DNA of 64,000 bases from Salinicoccus hispanicus (GCF_009831115.1 NZ_WUUK01000002.1:372001-436000); one strand, 5' to 3'. Counted from the stretch's first letter, positions 17,494-26,474 are shown. The notes: generated by a model from the letters alone, not told the origin. Made by a program: numbers and translations.

Positions 17494-18930
17494 ATGGAAA
17501 CTAGAAACTGGATCGGTGGTTCATGGAGCACACCTGCAGATAGTCAGGTAGAGGTATACAACCCTTCTGATTTGCAGGAGAAAATAGGTACGGTTAATCA
17601 GGGAGGCAGGGAGGATGTACTCAAGGCAGTTGAAGAAGCCAAAAGTGCCCAGAAGAAATGGGCACAGAAGACAGGCGCTCAAAGAGCTGAAGTCCTTTAT
17701 AACATGGCAACTGCCTTGGAGGAAAACCTGGTTCAACTTGCAGAACTCGGAAGCCGGGAAATGGGCAAGCCTATTGGAGAAATGAAAGGGGAGGTCACTC
17801 GCGGTATTCACCTATTACGTTATTATGCAGGTGAAGGTGTCAGACCAGAGGGCACTGTCATTCCATCCAGTGATGTAGATGTACTTCAGTATTCCAAAAA
17901 AGTGCCACTTGGTTTAGTTGGCCTGATCACTCCATGGAATTTCCCGGTCGCCATTCCTGTATGGAAGATGGCTCCAGCATTGATATGCGGCAACGCAGTG
18001 ATATGGAAACCGGCAGAAAATGCCGCACTCACAGCTACTAGAATGATAGAGCTATTTGAAGCAGCAGGGGTCGACAGCGGTGTACTTAACCTTGTTGTAG
18101 GTAAGGGGAGCATCGTAGGAAAAGCGATGCTGGAAGAAGCAGATATTGATGGCCTCTCGTTTACAGGTTCTGAAGCGACTGGTCTTTATGTGGCAGAAAC
18201 TTGTGCAAAGCGGAACATCAAGTTCCAAACAGAAATGGGTGGAAAAAACGTTGCTGTCATTATGAAGGATGCCAATCTGGATAAGACGATTCCGATTGTA
18301 CTGAGTGGCGCGTTCAAATCAGCTGGCCAGAAATGTACAGCAACAAGTCGAATCATCGTAGAAAGTGAGATTTACGAGGACGTGATCGACCGCTTGAAAA
18401 AAGGTGTGGAGGAGATCCAACTATCCCATGCGCTAGATAATGAAGCGTATCTTGGTCCTGTTGCATCCAAAGAACAATATGAAAAAGTAAATTCATACAT
18501 TGACCTTGCCCGTAAGGAAGCGACCATTGTTGCTGAAAAGGAAATAGATTTCGATCAGGAAGGCTATTATATCTCTCCGATTGTAATCACTGATGCACCT
18601 TCTGACCACGCTCTCGTCAAAGAAGAGATATTTGGCCCTGTAGCGACTGTATCCAAAGCGGAAAACTTCGAGGAAGCGATCAATCTGGCAAACGACACGA
18701 TCTATGGGTTAAGTGCTGCCATCTTTACGGAAAATCTGGGACATGCTCATAAATTCCTTGATCGCATAGAAGCAGGGATGGCACGTGTGAACCAGGAAAC
18801 AGCGGGCGTGGAATACCAGTCTCCTTTTGGTGGAATGAAGCAGTCCAGCTCACATTCAAGAGAACAGGGACAAGCCGCACTCGATTTCTACACGAACACA
18901 CAAACATGCGCAATAAAGTTTTTCAGTTGA
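17494..18930 (+). CDS. Aldehyde dehydrogenase, probably 2-oxoglutarate semialdehyde
   Basis: A 478-residue NAD(P)-dependent aldehyde dehydrogenase. The TPWNFPVAIPVWK cofactor block, catalytic glutamate in EMGGKN near residue 247 and catalytic cysteine in GQKCTAT near residue 281 are all present. Placed directly before KdgD, it resembles the B. subtilis pair YcbD-YcbC, in which the dehydrogenase turns 2,5-dioxopentanoate into 2-oxoglutarate. That substrate is inferred from context. CAAAGGAG precedes the ATG by 8 bases. A 208-base gap without terminator separates it from kdgD. Confidence 0.88.
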   Translation: METRNWIGGSWSTPADSQVEVYNPSDLQEKIGTVNQGGREDVLKAVEEAKSAQKKWAQKTGAQRAEVLYNMATALEENLVQLAELGSREMGKPIGEMKGEVTRGIHLLRYYAGEGVRPEGTVIPSSDVDVLQYSKKVPLGLVGLITPWNFPVAIPVWKMAPALICGNAVIWKPAENAALTATRMIELFEAAGVDSGVLNLVVGKGSIVGKAMLEEADIDGLSFTGSEATGLYVAETCAKRNIKFQTEMGGKNVAVIMKDANLDKTIPIVLSGAFKSAGQKCTATSRIIVESEIYEDVIDRLKKGVEEIQLSHALDNEAYLGPVASKEQYEKVNSYIDLARKEATIVAEKEIDFDQEGYYISPIVITDAPSDHALVKEEIFGPVATVSKAENFEEAINLANDTIYGLSAAIFTENLGHAHKFLDRIEAGMARVNQETAGVEYQSPFGGMKQSSSHSREQGQAALDFYTNTQTCAIKFFS

Positions 18931-19138
18931 TCAAGAACGTATCATCTCACAGTTTAGAAGGTAAAGATTTTATAATGAATGCTTATCTGGTCGATTCATC
19001 CATCTTGAGAACTCATACAACCGGAATCAAAACTGGTTAATGTCCACATTCATTATGAATGATGTGTTACAGAAAATTTCTAAATGACGCAAGTAGTTAT
19101 TAATCAAAAATATATGAAGCCGGGAAAGGAAAATGATC

Positions 19139-20077
19139 ATGCATAAAACATCACCAAAAGGTATTCTAGGATTTCCTGTAACACCAATGAAAGAAAATGG
19201 AGAGATTGATACAGATGCTTTTGTTATGAATGTAGAGTTTTTATTGGAGAGCGGGCTGGATGCAATTTTCCCAGCTTGCGGTGCCGGAGAATATACAAGT
19301 TTAGACACTCAGGAATATGAACAGCTTGTAAAGTTATGTGTTGAAACAGTCGCTGGGAAAGTTCCCGTCTACACTGGTGTAGGTGGCAATATCCAGGAAG
19401 CTAAGAAAAGAGCAGAAATTTCAGAGGAGCAGGGCGCTGATGGCTATCTGATCATGCCACCATACTTGATAAAAGGTTCGCAGAATGGGTTATATGAATA
19501 CTTTGCACAAATTGCGAAAACCACAGATTTGAATGCCATTGTCTACCAGAGAAATAATGCTATTCTAAGTGCTGACACATTGGCTAGACTGGCACAGATT
19601 GAACAGGTGGTCGGATTTAAGGATGGTGATGGAAACATGGAGAAGAATAGTGAATTCTCGCATAGATTCACCGGGGAAATTGATTTTCTTAACGGTATAC
19701 CGATGGCTGAAGTGACTATGGCCGTATATATGCCACTTGGGTATGAGTCCTATTCATCTGCAATTTCAAACTATATCCCTCATGTTTCCCGCAAGTATTT
19801 CGAGGCACTTAAATCAGGAGATAAAGAAACGGCAAAAGAAATCTACGAAGATGTGATTCTTCCATTGAATAGAATCAGAGTCAAAGGTGAAGGTTATGCC
19901 GTCTCTTTGATAAAAGCAGGTATGGAGATTGTTGGCCTGCCAGTCGGCCAGACTGTCCGGGCGCCGATTGATGCTGTGTCTCCTGAACACTTCAAGGAAA
20001 TGGAAGCGGTACTGAAGACTGTCCTTGAAAAATATCCGAACGAAATCTATGAGAAGTATACAGCTAAGATCACCTGA
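19139..20077 (+). CDS. kdgD: 5-dehydro-4-deoxyglucarate dehydratase
   Basis: A DHDPS-fold lyase of about 312 residues that dehydrates and decarboxylates 5-dehydro-4-deoxyglucarate to 2,5-dioxopentanoate. The N-terminal GILGFPVTPM, CGAGEYTSL, the tyrosine in IVYQRN and the Schiff-base lysine in VVGFKDGDG near residue 161 follow the KdgD pattern. So does the C-terminal GYAVSLIKAGMEI. I prefer ATG 19139, 8 bases after AAAGGA; ATG 19133 is only 2 bases from it. A related fold-mate, the hydroxyproline-route pyrroline deaminase, yields the same product and cannot be fully excluded. Confidence 0.88.
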   Translation: MHKTSPKGILGFPVTPMKENGEIDTDAFVMNVEFLLESGLDAIFPACGAGEYTSLDTQEYEQLVKLCVETVAGKVPVYTGVGGNIQEAKKRAEISEEQGADGYLIMPPYLIKGSQNGLYEYFAQIAKTTDLNAIVYQRNNAILSADTLARLAQIEQVVGFKDGDGNMEKNSEFSHRFTGEIDFLNGIPMAEVTMAVYMPLGYESYSSAISNYIPHVSRKYFEALKSGDKETAKEIYEDVILPLNRIRVKGEGYAVSLIKAGMEIVGLPVGQTVRAPIDAVSPEHFKEMEAVLKTVLEKYPNEIYEKYTAKIT

Positions 20078-20125
20078 TCAGACAAACTTAATAAATGACT
20101 ATTATTCTCTTCAGAGTATGAATCA

Positions 20126-20177
20126 ATCCCCTCAACATTTATGGATAAACTAGTATTTCTTTAAATGTTGAGGGGAT
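20126..20177 (+). terminator. Long hairpin after kdgD
   Basis: A perfect 16-bp inverted repeat (20126-20141 and 20162-20177) with a 20-base loop follows the kdgD stop. No T-run follows, so it may be a weak terminator or a stabilising or processing hairpin before the next gene. Confidence 0.6.
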
Positions 20178-20238
20178 ATTCTATAATATGTGCATTTTTG
20201 AAATCTATTAAGGGACATATCAATTTGGAGGCAAAAAC

Positions 20239-21513
20239 ATGACAAAAAGAAATACTGAATTCTTCCCTCAAGAGCTTCAGGATAAGATAACCGAAAAGTT
20301 TTTCTACTTGAAAGAAGATGCTGAAGGAAAGGAAAGGATATTTTTCGAAAATGCCGGCGGCACCTTGAGACTGCGCTCAGCGATTGAAGAGCAGGCAAAA
20401 CTCTCTGCGATTCCTGATTCTCCTGAAAGATCCCACAGCATCGCTAAAGATATTCAGAATAAAATCATCAAAGGAAAAGAAGACGTGAATTTATTGATAA
20501 ATGCCAAAAGTGGTAAGATCGCAGCTTCTTTGACTGCATCTGAGTTGATGTTTGAAATGATCGCAACTGTTGCTGGCCAATCAAACCCGGGAAACATCGT
20601 TACAACCGCCATTGAACATCCATCCTCCTATGATGCCTGTCAATTTTCAGCCAATAAGTTTGGTCATGAGGTTCGAGTCGCAGAAGCAGATAAAACCACT
20701 GGAAGTATCCCGCTGGAGAATATGATTGATCTGATTGACGAAAATACACGTATTGTGTCACTCATTTCAACTTCCAATATCACCGGGGCGATACATGATA
20801 TGAAGAAGTATACAAATAGCATCAGGATGAAGAATCCCAATACATATATTATTGTAGATGCAGTTCAAGGTGCCCCTCATAAGATGATAGATATACAGGA
20901 GTGGGAAGTTGATGGCCTGAATATAGCACCCTATAAGATGTTTGGCAACAGAGGGGTGGGGTTTGCATGGTTATCAGATGGATTGGCCTCACTCCCTCAC
21001 CATCGTCTGTTGGCAACAAGTCCGGATGAGTGGGATCTAGGCAGTAAGACGCCAGCACATTATGCTGTTTTTTCGAAAGTGATAGATTATATATGCATGA
21101 TTGGTGAATTCTATAATAGCAGCCCAGACCGTAGAGAGTTGATAGTGGAAGGTATGACCAGAATCCATAGTCAGGAACAGGCAATACTGGAAAGACTGCT
21201 CAATGGATCGGATGCAGTCGAAGGAATTAATGATATCGATAATGTAGAAGTCCATTTTGAAAACAGGAATGGTCTGAATCAAGATTTGATTTTGGCGTTG
21301 ACCTTCGATAATATTTCCAACAGCAAAGCTGTGGAATGTTATGAACAAAGGAGTATCACAGTCTTTGCACGTGAAGATTCGAGCTTGTATTCCAAGAGGA
21401 TTCTGGAAGCTGTAGGTTTGAAATCCATAGTTCGAGTTTCACCAATACACTGCCATTCAGCGGATGACGTCGATAAGTTCCTTATAGCGACCAGAGAAAT
21501 TGCGCAAATGTAA
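20239..21513 (+). CDS. Class V aminotransferase-fold PLP enzyme
   Basis: A 424-residue protein of the cysteine desulfurase/class V aminotransferase fold. The N-terminal FFENAGGTLR, the mid-domain TAIEHPSSYDA, the aspartate of IIVDAVQGAPH and the probable PLP lysine at about residue 233 in NIAPYKMFGNRGVG are visible. The usual HK pair before the lysine is replaced by YK, and no conserved desulfurase cysteine loop is seen, so sulfur mobilisation is unlikely. A beta-lyase, kynureninase-like or amino-sugar-acid role is open. It has its own GGAGG site and sits 160 bases after kdgD. Confidence 0.8.
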   Translation: MTKRNTEFFPQELQDKITEKFFYLKEDAEGKERIFFENAGGTLRLRSAIEEQAKLSAIPDSPERSHSIAKDIQNKIIKGKEDVNLLINAKSGKIAASLTASELMFEMIATVAGQSNPGNIVTTAIEHPSSYDACQFSANKFGHEVRVAEADKTTGSIPLENMIDLIDENTRIVSLISTSNITGAIHDMKKYTNSIRMKNPNTYIIVDAVQGAPHKMIDIQEWEVDGLNIAPYKMFGNRGVGFAWLSDGLASLPHHRLLATSPDEWDLGSKTPAHYAVFSKVIDYICMIGEFYNSSPDRRELIVEGMTRIHSQEQAILERLLNGSDAVEGINDIDNVEVHFENRNGLNQDLILALTFDNISNSKAVECYEQRSITVFAREDSSLYSKRILEAVGLKSIVRVSPIHCHSADDVDKFLIATREIAQM

Positions 21514-21666
21514 TTGGTCGAACATGAGTTAATGCAATACTTTAATACAGCCATGCTAAATACATTTCTATTTGCTTACTTGCCGGTTAATGCGACAAGA
21601 ATAAAAGTGAAGGCCGCCGGACCGTTGAAGGAAGACTGATTGAGAAACAGATATAAGAACGTATAA

Positions 21667-21698
21667 ATCCCCTCTGCACAATATGACGCAGAGGGGAT
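21667..21698. terminator. Bidirectional terminator between converging genes
   Basis: A perfect 11-bp inverted repeat (21667-21677 and 21688-21698) lies between the stops of the plus-strand PLP gene and the minus-strand GntR gene, with A/T-rich flanks on the side that serves the minus-strand gene. Confidence 0.75.
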
Positions 21699-21702
21699 CG
21701 TT

Positions 21703-22416
21703 CTATTTCTCAGAAACAAACTTGAATGTATATCTTTTTGGGTGGAAGTAGACTTTCGAGTACTCAAAAATCATTCCATCATCAAAGGTCGAGTATGCTT
21801 CAAGCAACAATAACGGGTCTTTATTTTCCAGATGGAGATGTTCGATCAGCTCATCGCTCGGTAGAATCGGGGTGAGCTCTGCATGTCTCTTGTTGATGTT
21901 GAATCCCTTCGAGGCAATGTATTCGTATTTTGATACTTTCATCACATCCACTGAAAGATCTGGAAACAGTTCATACGGCATATAGGATTCTTCAAGCACA
22001 AGCGGTTTTTCATCTGCCAGTCTCAATCTCTTTATATAGTAGACCTTCTGGTTGTTTGTCAGCCTAAGGTAGTTTTTCACTTCTTCAGACGGCAGCATCA
22101 GTTGGAATTCCAATATTTCATTCGATGGATTGTTATGGAGGCTGATCATTTCCTCGGTGAATCCTTGCAGCTTATGAATGTCATGCTCGATCTTCTTATC
22201 ACTGATGTACGTACCGCTTCCCTGGACACTATATACCAGTCCCTCTTCAACCAGCATCTTGACTGCCTGTCTGACGGTGACCCGGCTCACACCATACATT
22301 TCAGCGAGCTTTGTTTCTGTCGGGATGGCCTCCCCCCGATTGATATCATTCGAAACAATATCGTCCTTTATCTTCTTTGCTACTTGCTTATACAAAGGTA
22401 GCGTCGATTTCCACAT
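21703..22416 (-). CDS. GntR-family regulator, HutC subfamily (UTRA domain)
   Basis: A 237-residue regulator. The N-terminal winged helix (PTETKLAEMYGVSRVTVRQAVKMLVEEGLVYSVQGSGTYI) is followed by a UTRA effector domain with LEESYMPYELFPDLS and the C-terminal YSKVYFHPKRYTFKF. This subfamily controls sugar PTS operons (TreR, NagR, GlvR-like roles) with phosphosugar effectors. It is divergent from the GH4-deacetylase-EIICB operon across a 148-base gap and most probably represses it. Confidence 0.88.
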   Translation of the reverse strand: MWKSTLPLYKQVAKKIKDDIVSNDINRGEAIPTETKLAEMYGVSRVTVRQAVKMLVEEGLVYSVQGSGTYISDKKIEHDIHKLQGFTEEMISLHNNPSNEILEFQLMLPSEEVKNYLRLTNNQKVYYIKRLRLADEKPLVLEESYMPYELFPDLSVDVMKVSKYEYIASKGFNINKRHAELTPILPSDELIEHLHLENKDPLLLLEAYSTFDDGMIFEYSKVYFHPKRYTFKFVSEK

Positions 22417-22471
22417 TCATAATCAGCCTCTCTGTTTCATTACTATCATTCTACCACTTGTATCCCTCTCC

Positions 22472-22497
22472 TAATACATATTATTTAATTTGTATTA
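22472..22497. promoter_or_regulatory. Putative HutC-type operator region, divergent promoters
   Basis: TAATACA (22472-22478) and TGTATTA (22491-22497) form an inverted repeat in the divergent gap, followed by another TTTGTATT copy at 22499-22506 and a good -10 box TATAAT at 22510-22515 for the rightward operon. HutC-subfamily regulators often bind TTGTATACAA-like sites, so this is a plausible control region. The matching -35 box is not clear. Confidence 0.4.
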
Positions 22498-22564
22498 TAT
22501 TTGTATTGTTATAATTCATTATTTGTGTTAAATTGGTTTTAATAAATATGAAAGGGGTTTCATG

Positions 22565-23890
22565 ATGGAGAAGAAGAACCTGGTCATTGTCGGAGGTGGC
22601 AGTACTTATACACTTGGTATTGTCATGAGTCTGATTGCAGAAAAAGAAACCTTACCTTTGAATAAGCTCGTATTCTACGATACGGATGCCGAACGGCAGG
22701 AAAAGATCGCCAAAGCGACGGCAGTGATACTGAAAGAACGCTATCCGGAGCTGGAGACTTTCGAATATACGACGGACAAGTCAAAAGCATTTACGGATAT
22801 GGATGTTGCATTCCTGCAGATCAGAACGGGTGGTCTCAAGATGCGAGAAAAAGACGAACAGATTCCTTTGAAGTATGGTGTGGTCGGACAGGAAACATGT
22901 GGACCGGGTGGAATGGCATATGGCATGCGGTCGATTCCAGATATGATCGAGCTGATTCATGATATCAGATCCTATACGGACGATGCGTGGATATTGAATT
23001 ATACGAATCCGGCCGCCATTGTCGCAGAAGCACTCCAGAGGGAATTCCCCGAAGATGATAGACTGCTGAATATTTGTGATATGCCGATTGCAATCATGAA
23101 AAGTTATGCGGATATGCTGGGTAAGGATGTATGGGATCTTGTACCTGAATATTTCGGATTGAACCATTTTGGCTGGTTTACGAAAATTGAAGATAAAGAC
23201 GGCACGGACTATACGGAAGTGATCAAAGAGAAGATCATCAATGAAGGTTTCGTTCCTACAGACGAGGAAATAGCGAATGATGAATCCTGGAAGAAAACAT
23301 TTGCCCAGGCACGCAAGATGCTGATGGATTTTCCGGAGTTTCTGCCGAACACCTATCTTCAGTACTATCTGTATCCGGAGGCACTTGCTGCCAAGGAAGT
23401 ACCGGATAACACCCGGGCACGGCAAGTGATTAACGGCAGGCAGAGGCGCGTGCATGATCAGTGTGACCATATCATTTCGACGCAGTCGACTGAAGGTATT
23501 GAACTGACGGATGATGTCCATGGTGTCTATATGGTCAAGGCGGCAGCTTCACTGATGTATCACATGAACGAGATCTATATCGTCATGGTGAAGAACAATG
23601 GCATCATCTCGAATATTCCTCATGATGCGATGGTCGAAGTGCCTGCAATGCTGGCCAGAAGCGGACCCAGACCATTTTCGGTCGGAGAGGTTCCAACTTT
23701 CTATAAGGGGATGATGGAAAATCAGCTGGCATATGAAAAACTGGTCGTCGATGCCTATTTCGAGAAGAGTTATAACAAGGCGCTTCAGGCACTCACGCTG
23801 AACAGGACGGTCACAGATGTGGAAAAAGCGAAACTCATACTGGATGATCTGATTGAAGAGAACAAGGGGTATTGGCCGGAACTACATTAG
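22565..23890 (+). CDS. glvA: 6-phospho-alpha-glucosidase, GH4 family (GlvA-like)
   Basis: A 441-residue GH4 glycosidase, which hydrolyses phosphorylated disaccharides by an NAD- and Mn-dependent redox mechanism. The N-terminal VGGGSTYTLGIV, the strongly conserved IPLKYGVVGQETCGPGG, LNYTNPAAI, the metal cysteine motif CDMP near residue 172 and NHFGWF match the maltose-6'-phosphate hydrolase GlvA better than the 6-phospho-beta-glucosidases, which carry a CN.P motif. The second ATG (22565) is better placed than 22562 for AAAGGGG. It would act on what the EIICB downstream imports. Confidence 0.87.
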   Translation: MEKKNLVIVGGGSTYTLGIVMSLIAEKETLPLNKLVFYDTDAERQEKIAKATAVILKERYPELETFEYTTDKSKAFTDMDVAFLQIRTGGLKMREKDEQIPLKYGVVGQETCGPGGMAYGMRSIPDMIELIHDIRSYTDDAWILNYTNPAAIVAEALQREFPEDDRLLNICDMPIAIMKSYADMLGKDVWDLVPEYFGLNHFGWFTKIEDKDGTDYTEVIKEKIINEGFVPTDEEIANDESWKKTFAQARKMLMDFPEFLPNTYLQYYLYPEALAAKEVPDNTRARQVINGRQRRVHDQCDHIISTQSTEGIELTDDVHGVYMVKAAASLMYHMNEIYIVMVKNNGIISNIPHDAMVEVPAMLARSGPRPFSVGEVPTFYKGMMENQLAYEKLVVDAYFEKSYNKALQALTLNRTVTDVEKAKLILDDLIEENKGYWPELH

Positions 23891-23914
23891 AAAAACAATT
23901 GGGGTGGGATGATC

Positions 23915-24667
23915 ATGATAAAGTTTATTATCAATGCAGATGATTTTGGATATTCCCGTGCTGTGAACTATGGCATCATCGATGCACATACGGAAGGCGT
24001 ACTGACATCTACAACATTAATGACGAACATGCCGGGTGCCCAGCATGCATTTGAACTCGCTAAATCACATCCGTCTTTAGGAATCGGTGTCCATCTGACA
24101 CTGACATGCGGAAGGCCGCTGCTCGATAGCCATCATACGCTGGTGGATTCGAATGGCGACTTCAAGAAGCTTCATCACTACCAGGCAAAGTTCCATGTGG
24201 ATCCGGATGAATTGTACGACGAGTGGCAGGCACAGATAGAAAAATTTTTGAGTACCGGACTTAGACCGACACATCTGGATAGTCACCATCATGTGAATAA
24301 TCTGGAAGCGATGCAAACGATGTTCATCAAACTGGCACGAGAATACCAATTGCCAGTCAGAAACAATTTCGCAGGCATCAGGGACCATGGACTGACGACG
24401 ACGGACTATTTCGAGTATCAGCCTGATGTCGTACTTCTCGACAGTGAACGCATCTTTGAAAAGTATAAAGACTATGACTCTGTTGAAATCATGTGCCACC
24501 CGGCCTATATCGACAAGTTCCTGATGAACAGTTCGAGCTATGCAACACCAAGGATTGAAGAGCTGGATGCGATGACATCGACTGAAGTAATAGAAAAATT
24601 CAAGGAAAGTGGTCAGTTTGAGCTGATCACGTTCAGTGGACTTGAAGGGGAGGCGGTTGCGAGATGA
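23915..24667 (+). CDS. chbG: ChbG/YdjC-like carbohydrate deacetylase
   Basis: A 250-residue YdjC-fold protein. The N-terminal INADDFGYSRAVN with its metal aspartate, GVHLTLT and the HLDSHHHV metal-histidine block are the family marks. ChbG removes an acetyl group from N,N'-diacetylchitobiose-6-phosphate in enterobacteria. It suggests that the sugar imported by the neighbouring PTS carries an N-acetyl group, which is unexpected beside a GlvA-type hydrolase. ATG 23915 lies 7 bases from GGGGTGG; ATG 23909 nearly touches it. The gene ends inside the first codons of the EIICB gene. Confidence 0.85.
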   Translation: MIKFIINADDFGYSRAVNYGIIDAHTEGVLTSTTLMTNMPGAQHAFELAKSHPSLGIGVHLTLTCGRPLLDSHHTLVDSNGDFKKLHHYQAKFHVDPDELYDEWQAQIEKFLSTGLRPTHLDSHHHVNNLEAMQTMFIKLAREYQLPVRNNFAGIRDHGLTTTDYFEYQPDVVLLDSERIFEKYKDYDSVEIMCHPAYIDKFLMNSSSYATPRIEELDAMTSTEVIEKFKESGQFELITFSGLEGEAVAR

Positions 24668-26067
24668 AAAAGTTCATGCAGAACCTGGGCAAGTCCATGC
24701 TCATTCCCATCGTTGCCATGCCGATTGCCGGTATACTGTTCCGTCTCAGTGCTGAGGATCTGCTCAATATCACCCTTTTCCAGGCAGCCGGTGTTATTTT
24801 CGAAAACATGGATGCACTCATTGCCATTGGTATTGCGATGGGGCTGGCGAAGACGAAAGATAGGGGAATTCCGGCACTTACCGGATACCTTGCCATCACT
24901 ATTCTGAACAAAGGATTGGAGACCATGAATCCGGAACTCGATATGAGTGTATTTGGCGGTGTGCTTTCGGGCTTGATTGCAGCGGCGGTCTATAATCGTT
25001 TCAAAGATACGAAGCTGCCTGCAATGTTCTCGTTCTTCGGGGGTGAGAAATGGCCGATTACACTGATCATACTCATCATGATTCCGGTTGCCGGTCTATC
25101 GGCACTCGTATGGCCGTATGCGCAGGCGGGTATTGATTCGTTCGCCCAGTCACTGGTCGGCATGGGGGCATTCGGCATATTCCTGTTCGGTTTCCTCAAC
25201 AGATTCCTCTTGCCGTTCGGTCTGCACCATGTACTGAACACCTACATCTACTTCGGACTTGGAAGCTACGAAACAGCGGATGGAGAAGTGGTTACAGGAG
25301 AAATCACAAGGTTTCTGAATGGTGATCCGACAGCCGGCTACTTCCTCGGCGGCTTCTTCATCGTCATGATTTTCGGTGTCCCTGCGATTGCGCTCGCAAT
25401 TACGAGAGCAGCACATAAGAAGAAAAAGGAAAAGACCAAAGCTCTGATGAGTTCAGGTGGATTGACCTCTGTCGTCGCAGGGCTGACTGAACCGATAGAG
25501 TTCACATTCATATTCACTTCGCCACTGCTATATTTCATTCACGCAGTGTATACCGGCCTGGCAGGTGCAACACTGTATATGCTGAGCATCCGGCATGGAT
25601 TCTCATGGGGCGGCAGTGCGATCGACTACGCACTGAACTTGGGAATCGCCGAGAATGGCATATTCATCATACCGATAGGACTCGCATTTGGCTTACTCTA
25701 CTACTTCACATTCTATACACTGATTGTGAGAAGAGACATTAAAGTGATCGGCAGGGAAGAAGACGTGGAATTCGACCAGGAGTCAGATGAATCCGAGCAG
25801 GATCTGAAACTCGGCCACTCGAAGTTTGAGTATATGGCGAAGAAAATTCTCGAAAATGTTGGTGGTAAAGAAAATGTTACAGACTATGAGAACTGCATGA
25901 CACGACTGCGACTTGTCGTGAAGGATGCTGGTCTGGTCGATGAAGATAAGATAAAACAGACCGGCGCCCACGGAGTGGTCAAAGTTGATGATCAGCATGT
26001 GCAGGTCATCATAGGGCCGCAGGCGAACGTCGTAACGGAAGAGTTTGGAAAGCAAGTCGATAAGTAG
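24664..26067 (+). CDS. PTS sugar transporter EIICB (glucose/GlcNAc family)
   Basis: A 467-residue fusion: EIIC membrane domain (about residues 1-360, ten or so helices, with PFGLHHVLNT and GLTEPIEFTFIF) and a C-terminal EIIB domain whose phosphorylated cysteine is C411 in YENCMTRLRL. No EIIA domain is present, so it must borrow one. The EIIC resembles the NagE/PtsG/MalX branch. The ATG overlaps the deacetylase stop by 4 bases, indicating translational coupling. Uptake of an N-acetylated disaccharide as its phosphate would fit the two enzymes upstream. Confidence 0.88.
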   Translation: MKKFMQNLGKSMLIPIVAMPIAGILFRLSAEDLLNITLFQAAGVIFENMDALIAIGIAMGLAKTKDRGIPALTGYLAITILNKGLETMNPELDMSVFGGVLSGLIAAAVYNRFKDTKLPAMFSFFGGEKWPITLIILIMIPVAGLSALVWPYAQAGIDSFAQSLVGMGAFGIFLFGFLNRFLLPFGLHHVLNTYIYFGLGSYETADGEVVTGEITRFLNGDPTAGYFLGGFFIVMIFGVPAIALAITRAAHKKKKEKTKALMSSGGLTSVVAGLTEPIEFTFIFTSPLLYFIHAVYTGLAGATLYMLSIRHGFSWGGSAIDYALNLGIAENGIFIIPIGLAFGLLYYFTFYTLIVRRDIKVIGREEDVEFDQESDESEQDLKLGHSKFEYMAKKILENVGGKENVTDYENCMTRLRLVVKDAGLVDEDKIKQTGAHGVVKVDDQHVQVIIGPQANVVTEEFGKQVDK

Positions 26068-26130
26068 TACAAATAGATATAATATTGTACGTTGATGAAA
26101 GAGATGGAACATTTCTCTTATTTAATGCAG

Positions 26131-26159
26131 CCCCCTTCAAACAGGTAAATTGAAGGGGG
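26131..26159 (+). terminator. Terminator-like hairpin after PTS operon
   Basis: A perfect 10-bp GC-rich stem (CCCCCTTCAA at 26131-26140, complement at 26150-26159) follows the EIICB stop by about 60 bases; the tail is only ACTTT. Confidence 0.75.
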
Positions 26160-26181
26160 ACTTTAAGTGCCATAATTTAAA

Positions 26182-26217
26182 TTGAATATTCCAAAAATAT
26201 TAACAACATGATATATT
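26182..26217 (+). promoter_or_regulatory. Shared exopolysaccharide promoter, copy 1
   Basis: The block TTGAATATTCCAAAAAT at 26182-26198 is repeated exactly at 30637. TTCCAA (26189-26194) lies 17 bases before a good -10 box TATATT (26212-26217), and the same spacing recurs at the second copy. The poor -35 box and the conserved upstream bases suggest an activator-dependent promoter common to both exopolysaccharide operons. Confidence 0.6.
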
Positions 26218-26243
26218 TGTAAAAGAAGTATAATTACAAATAT
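26213..26243. promoter_or_regulatory. Inverted repeat at start of deacetylase-operon transcript
   Basis: ATATTTGTAA (26213-26222) and its complement (26234-26243), 11-base spacer, overlap the -10 box and the probable transcription start of the operon. The placement suits a repressor operator. A shorter TTGTAA...TTACAA palindrome occurs at 30621-30635 before the second exopolysaccharide promoter. Confidence 0.45.
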
Positions 26244-26309
26244 TGTTTAATGATACACAATAGCTATTGTTGCATGGATTGTTAGTTGAATACAGTGGAT
26301 ATTGCAATA

Positions 26310-26465
26310 AAGGAGGTGAGGGAGCAGGGTGGATCAGGCAAAAAAACCGGGTAGGAAAGCATGAATTTATTAGAACGGAACGTGATTTCGCTCCGAGGGG
26401 TCAGAGTGAAATCATACTGGAGGTTGCAAAGCGGGTTCAAAGTAAAATTCAATATGACACGATAG
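26310..26465 (+). promoter_or_regulatory. Leader with EAR-like core shared with eps operon
   Basis: This non-coding leader before the five-gene operon contains a 29-base block at 26345-26373 that differs at only two positions from 32328-32356 (core CCGGGTAGGAAA...CATGAATTTAT). A very strong Shine-Dalgarno (AAAGGAGGTGA, 26310-26320) stands before an 11-codon GTG frame (26329-26364), and the shared block could itself start a 34-codon frame (26361-26465). Local stems include CGGA/TCCG and GTGATTTC/GAAATCAT. I read it as a regulatory leader; translated leader peptides remain possible. The 407-base gap 26068-26474 otherwise holds the terminator and promoter listed separately. Confidence 0.5.
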
Positions 26466-26474
26466 GGGTGTTCA

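Noticed and set aside
20239-21513. Annotation of the class V PLP enzyme as a cysteine desulfurase.
   Set aside because: The residue before the PLP lysine and the lack of a recognisable catalytic-cysteine loop argue against it, and no sulfur-carrier genes are nearby.
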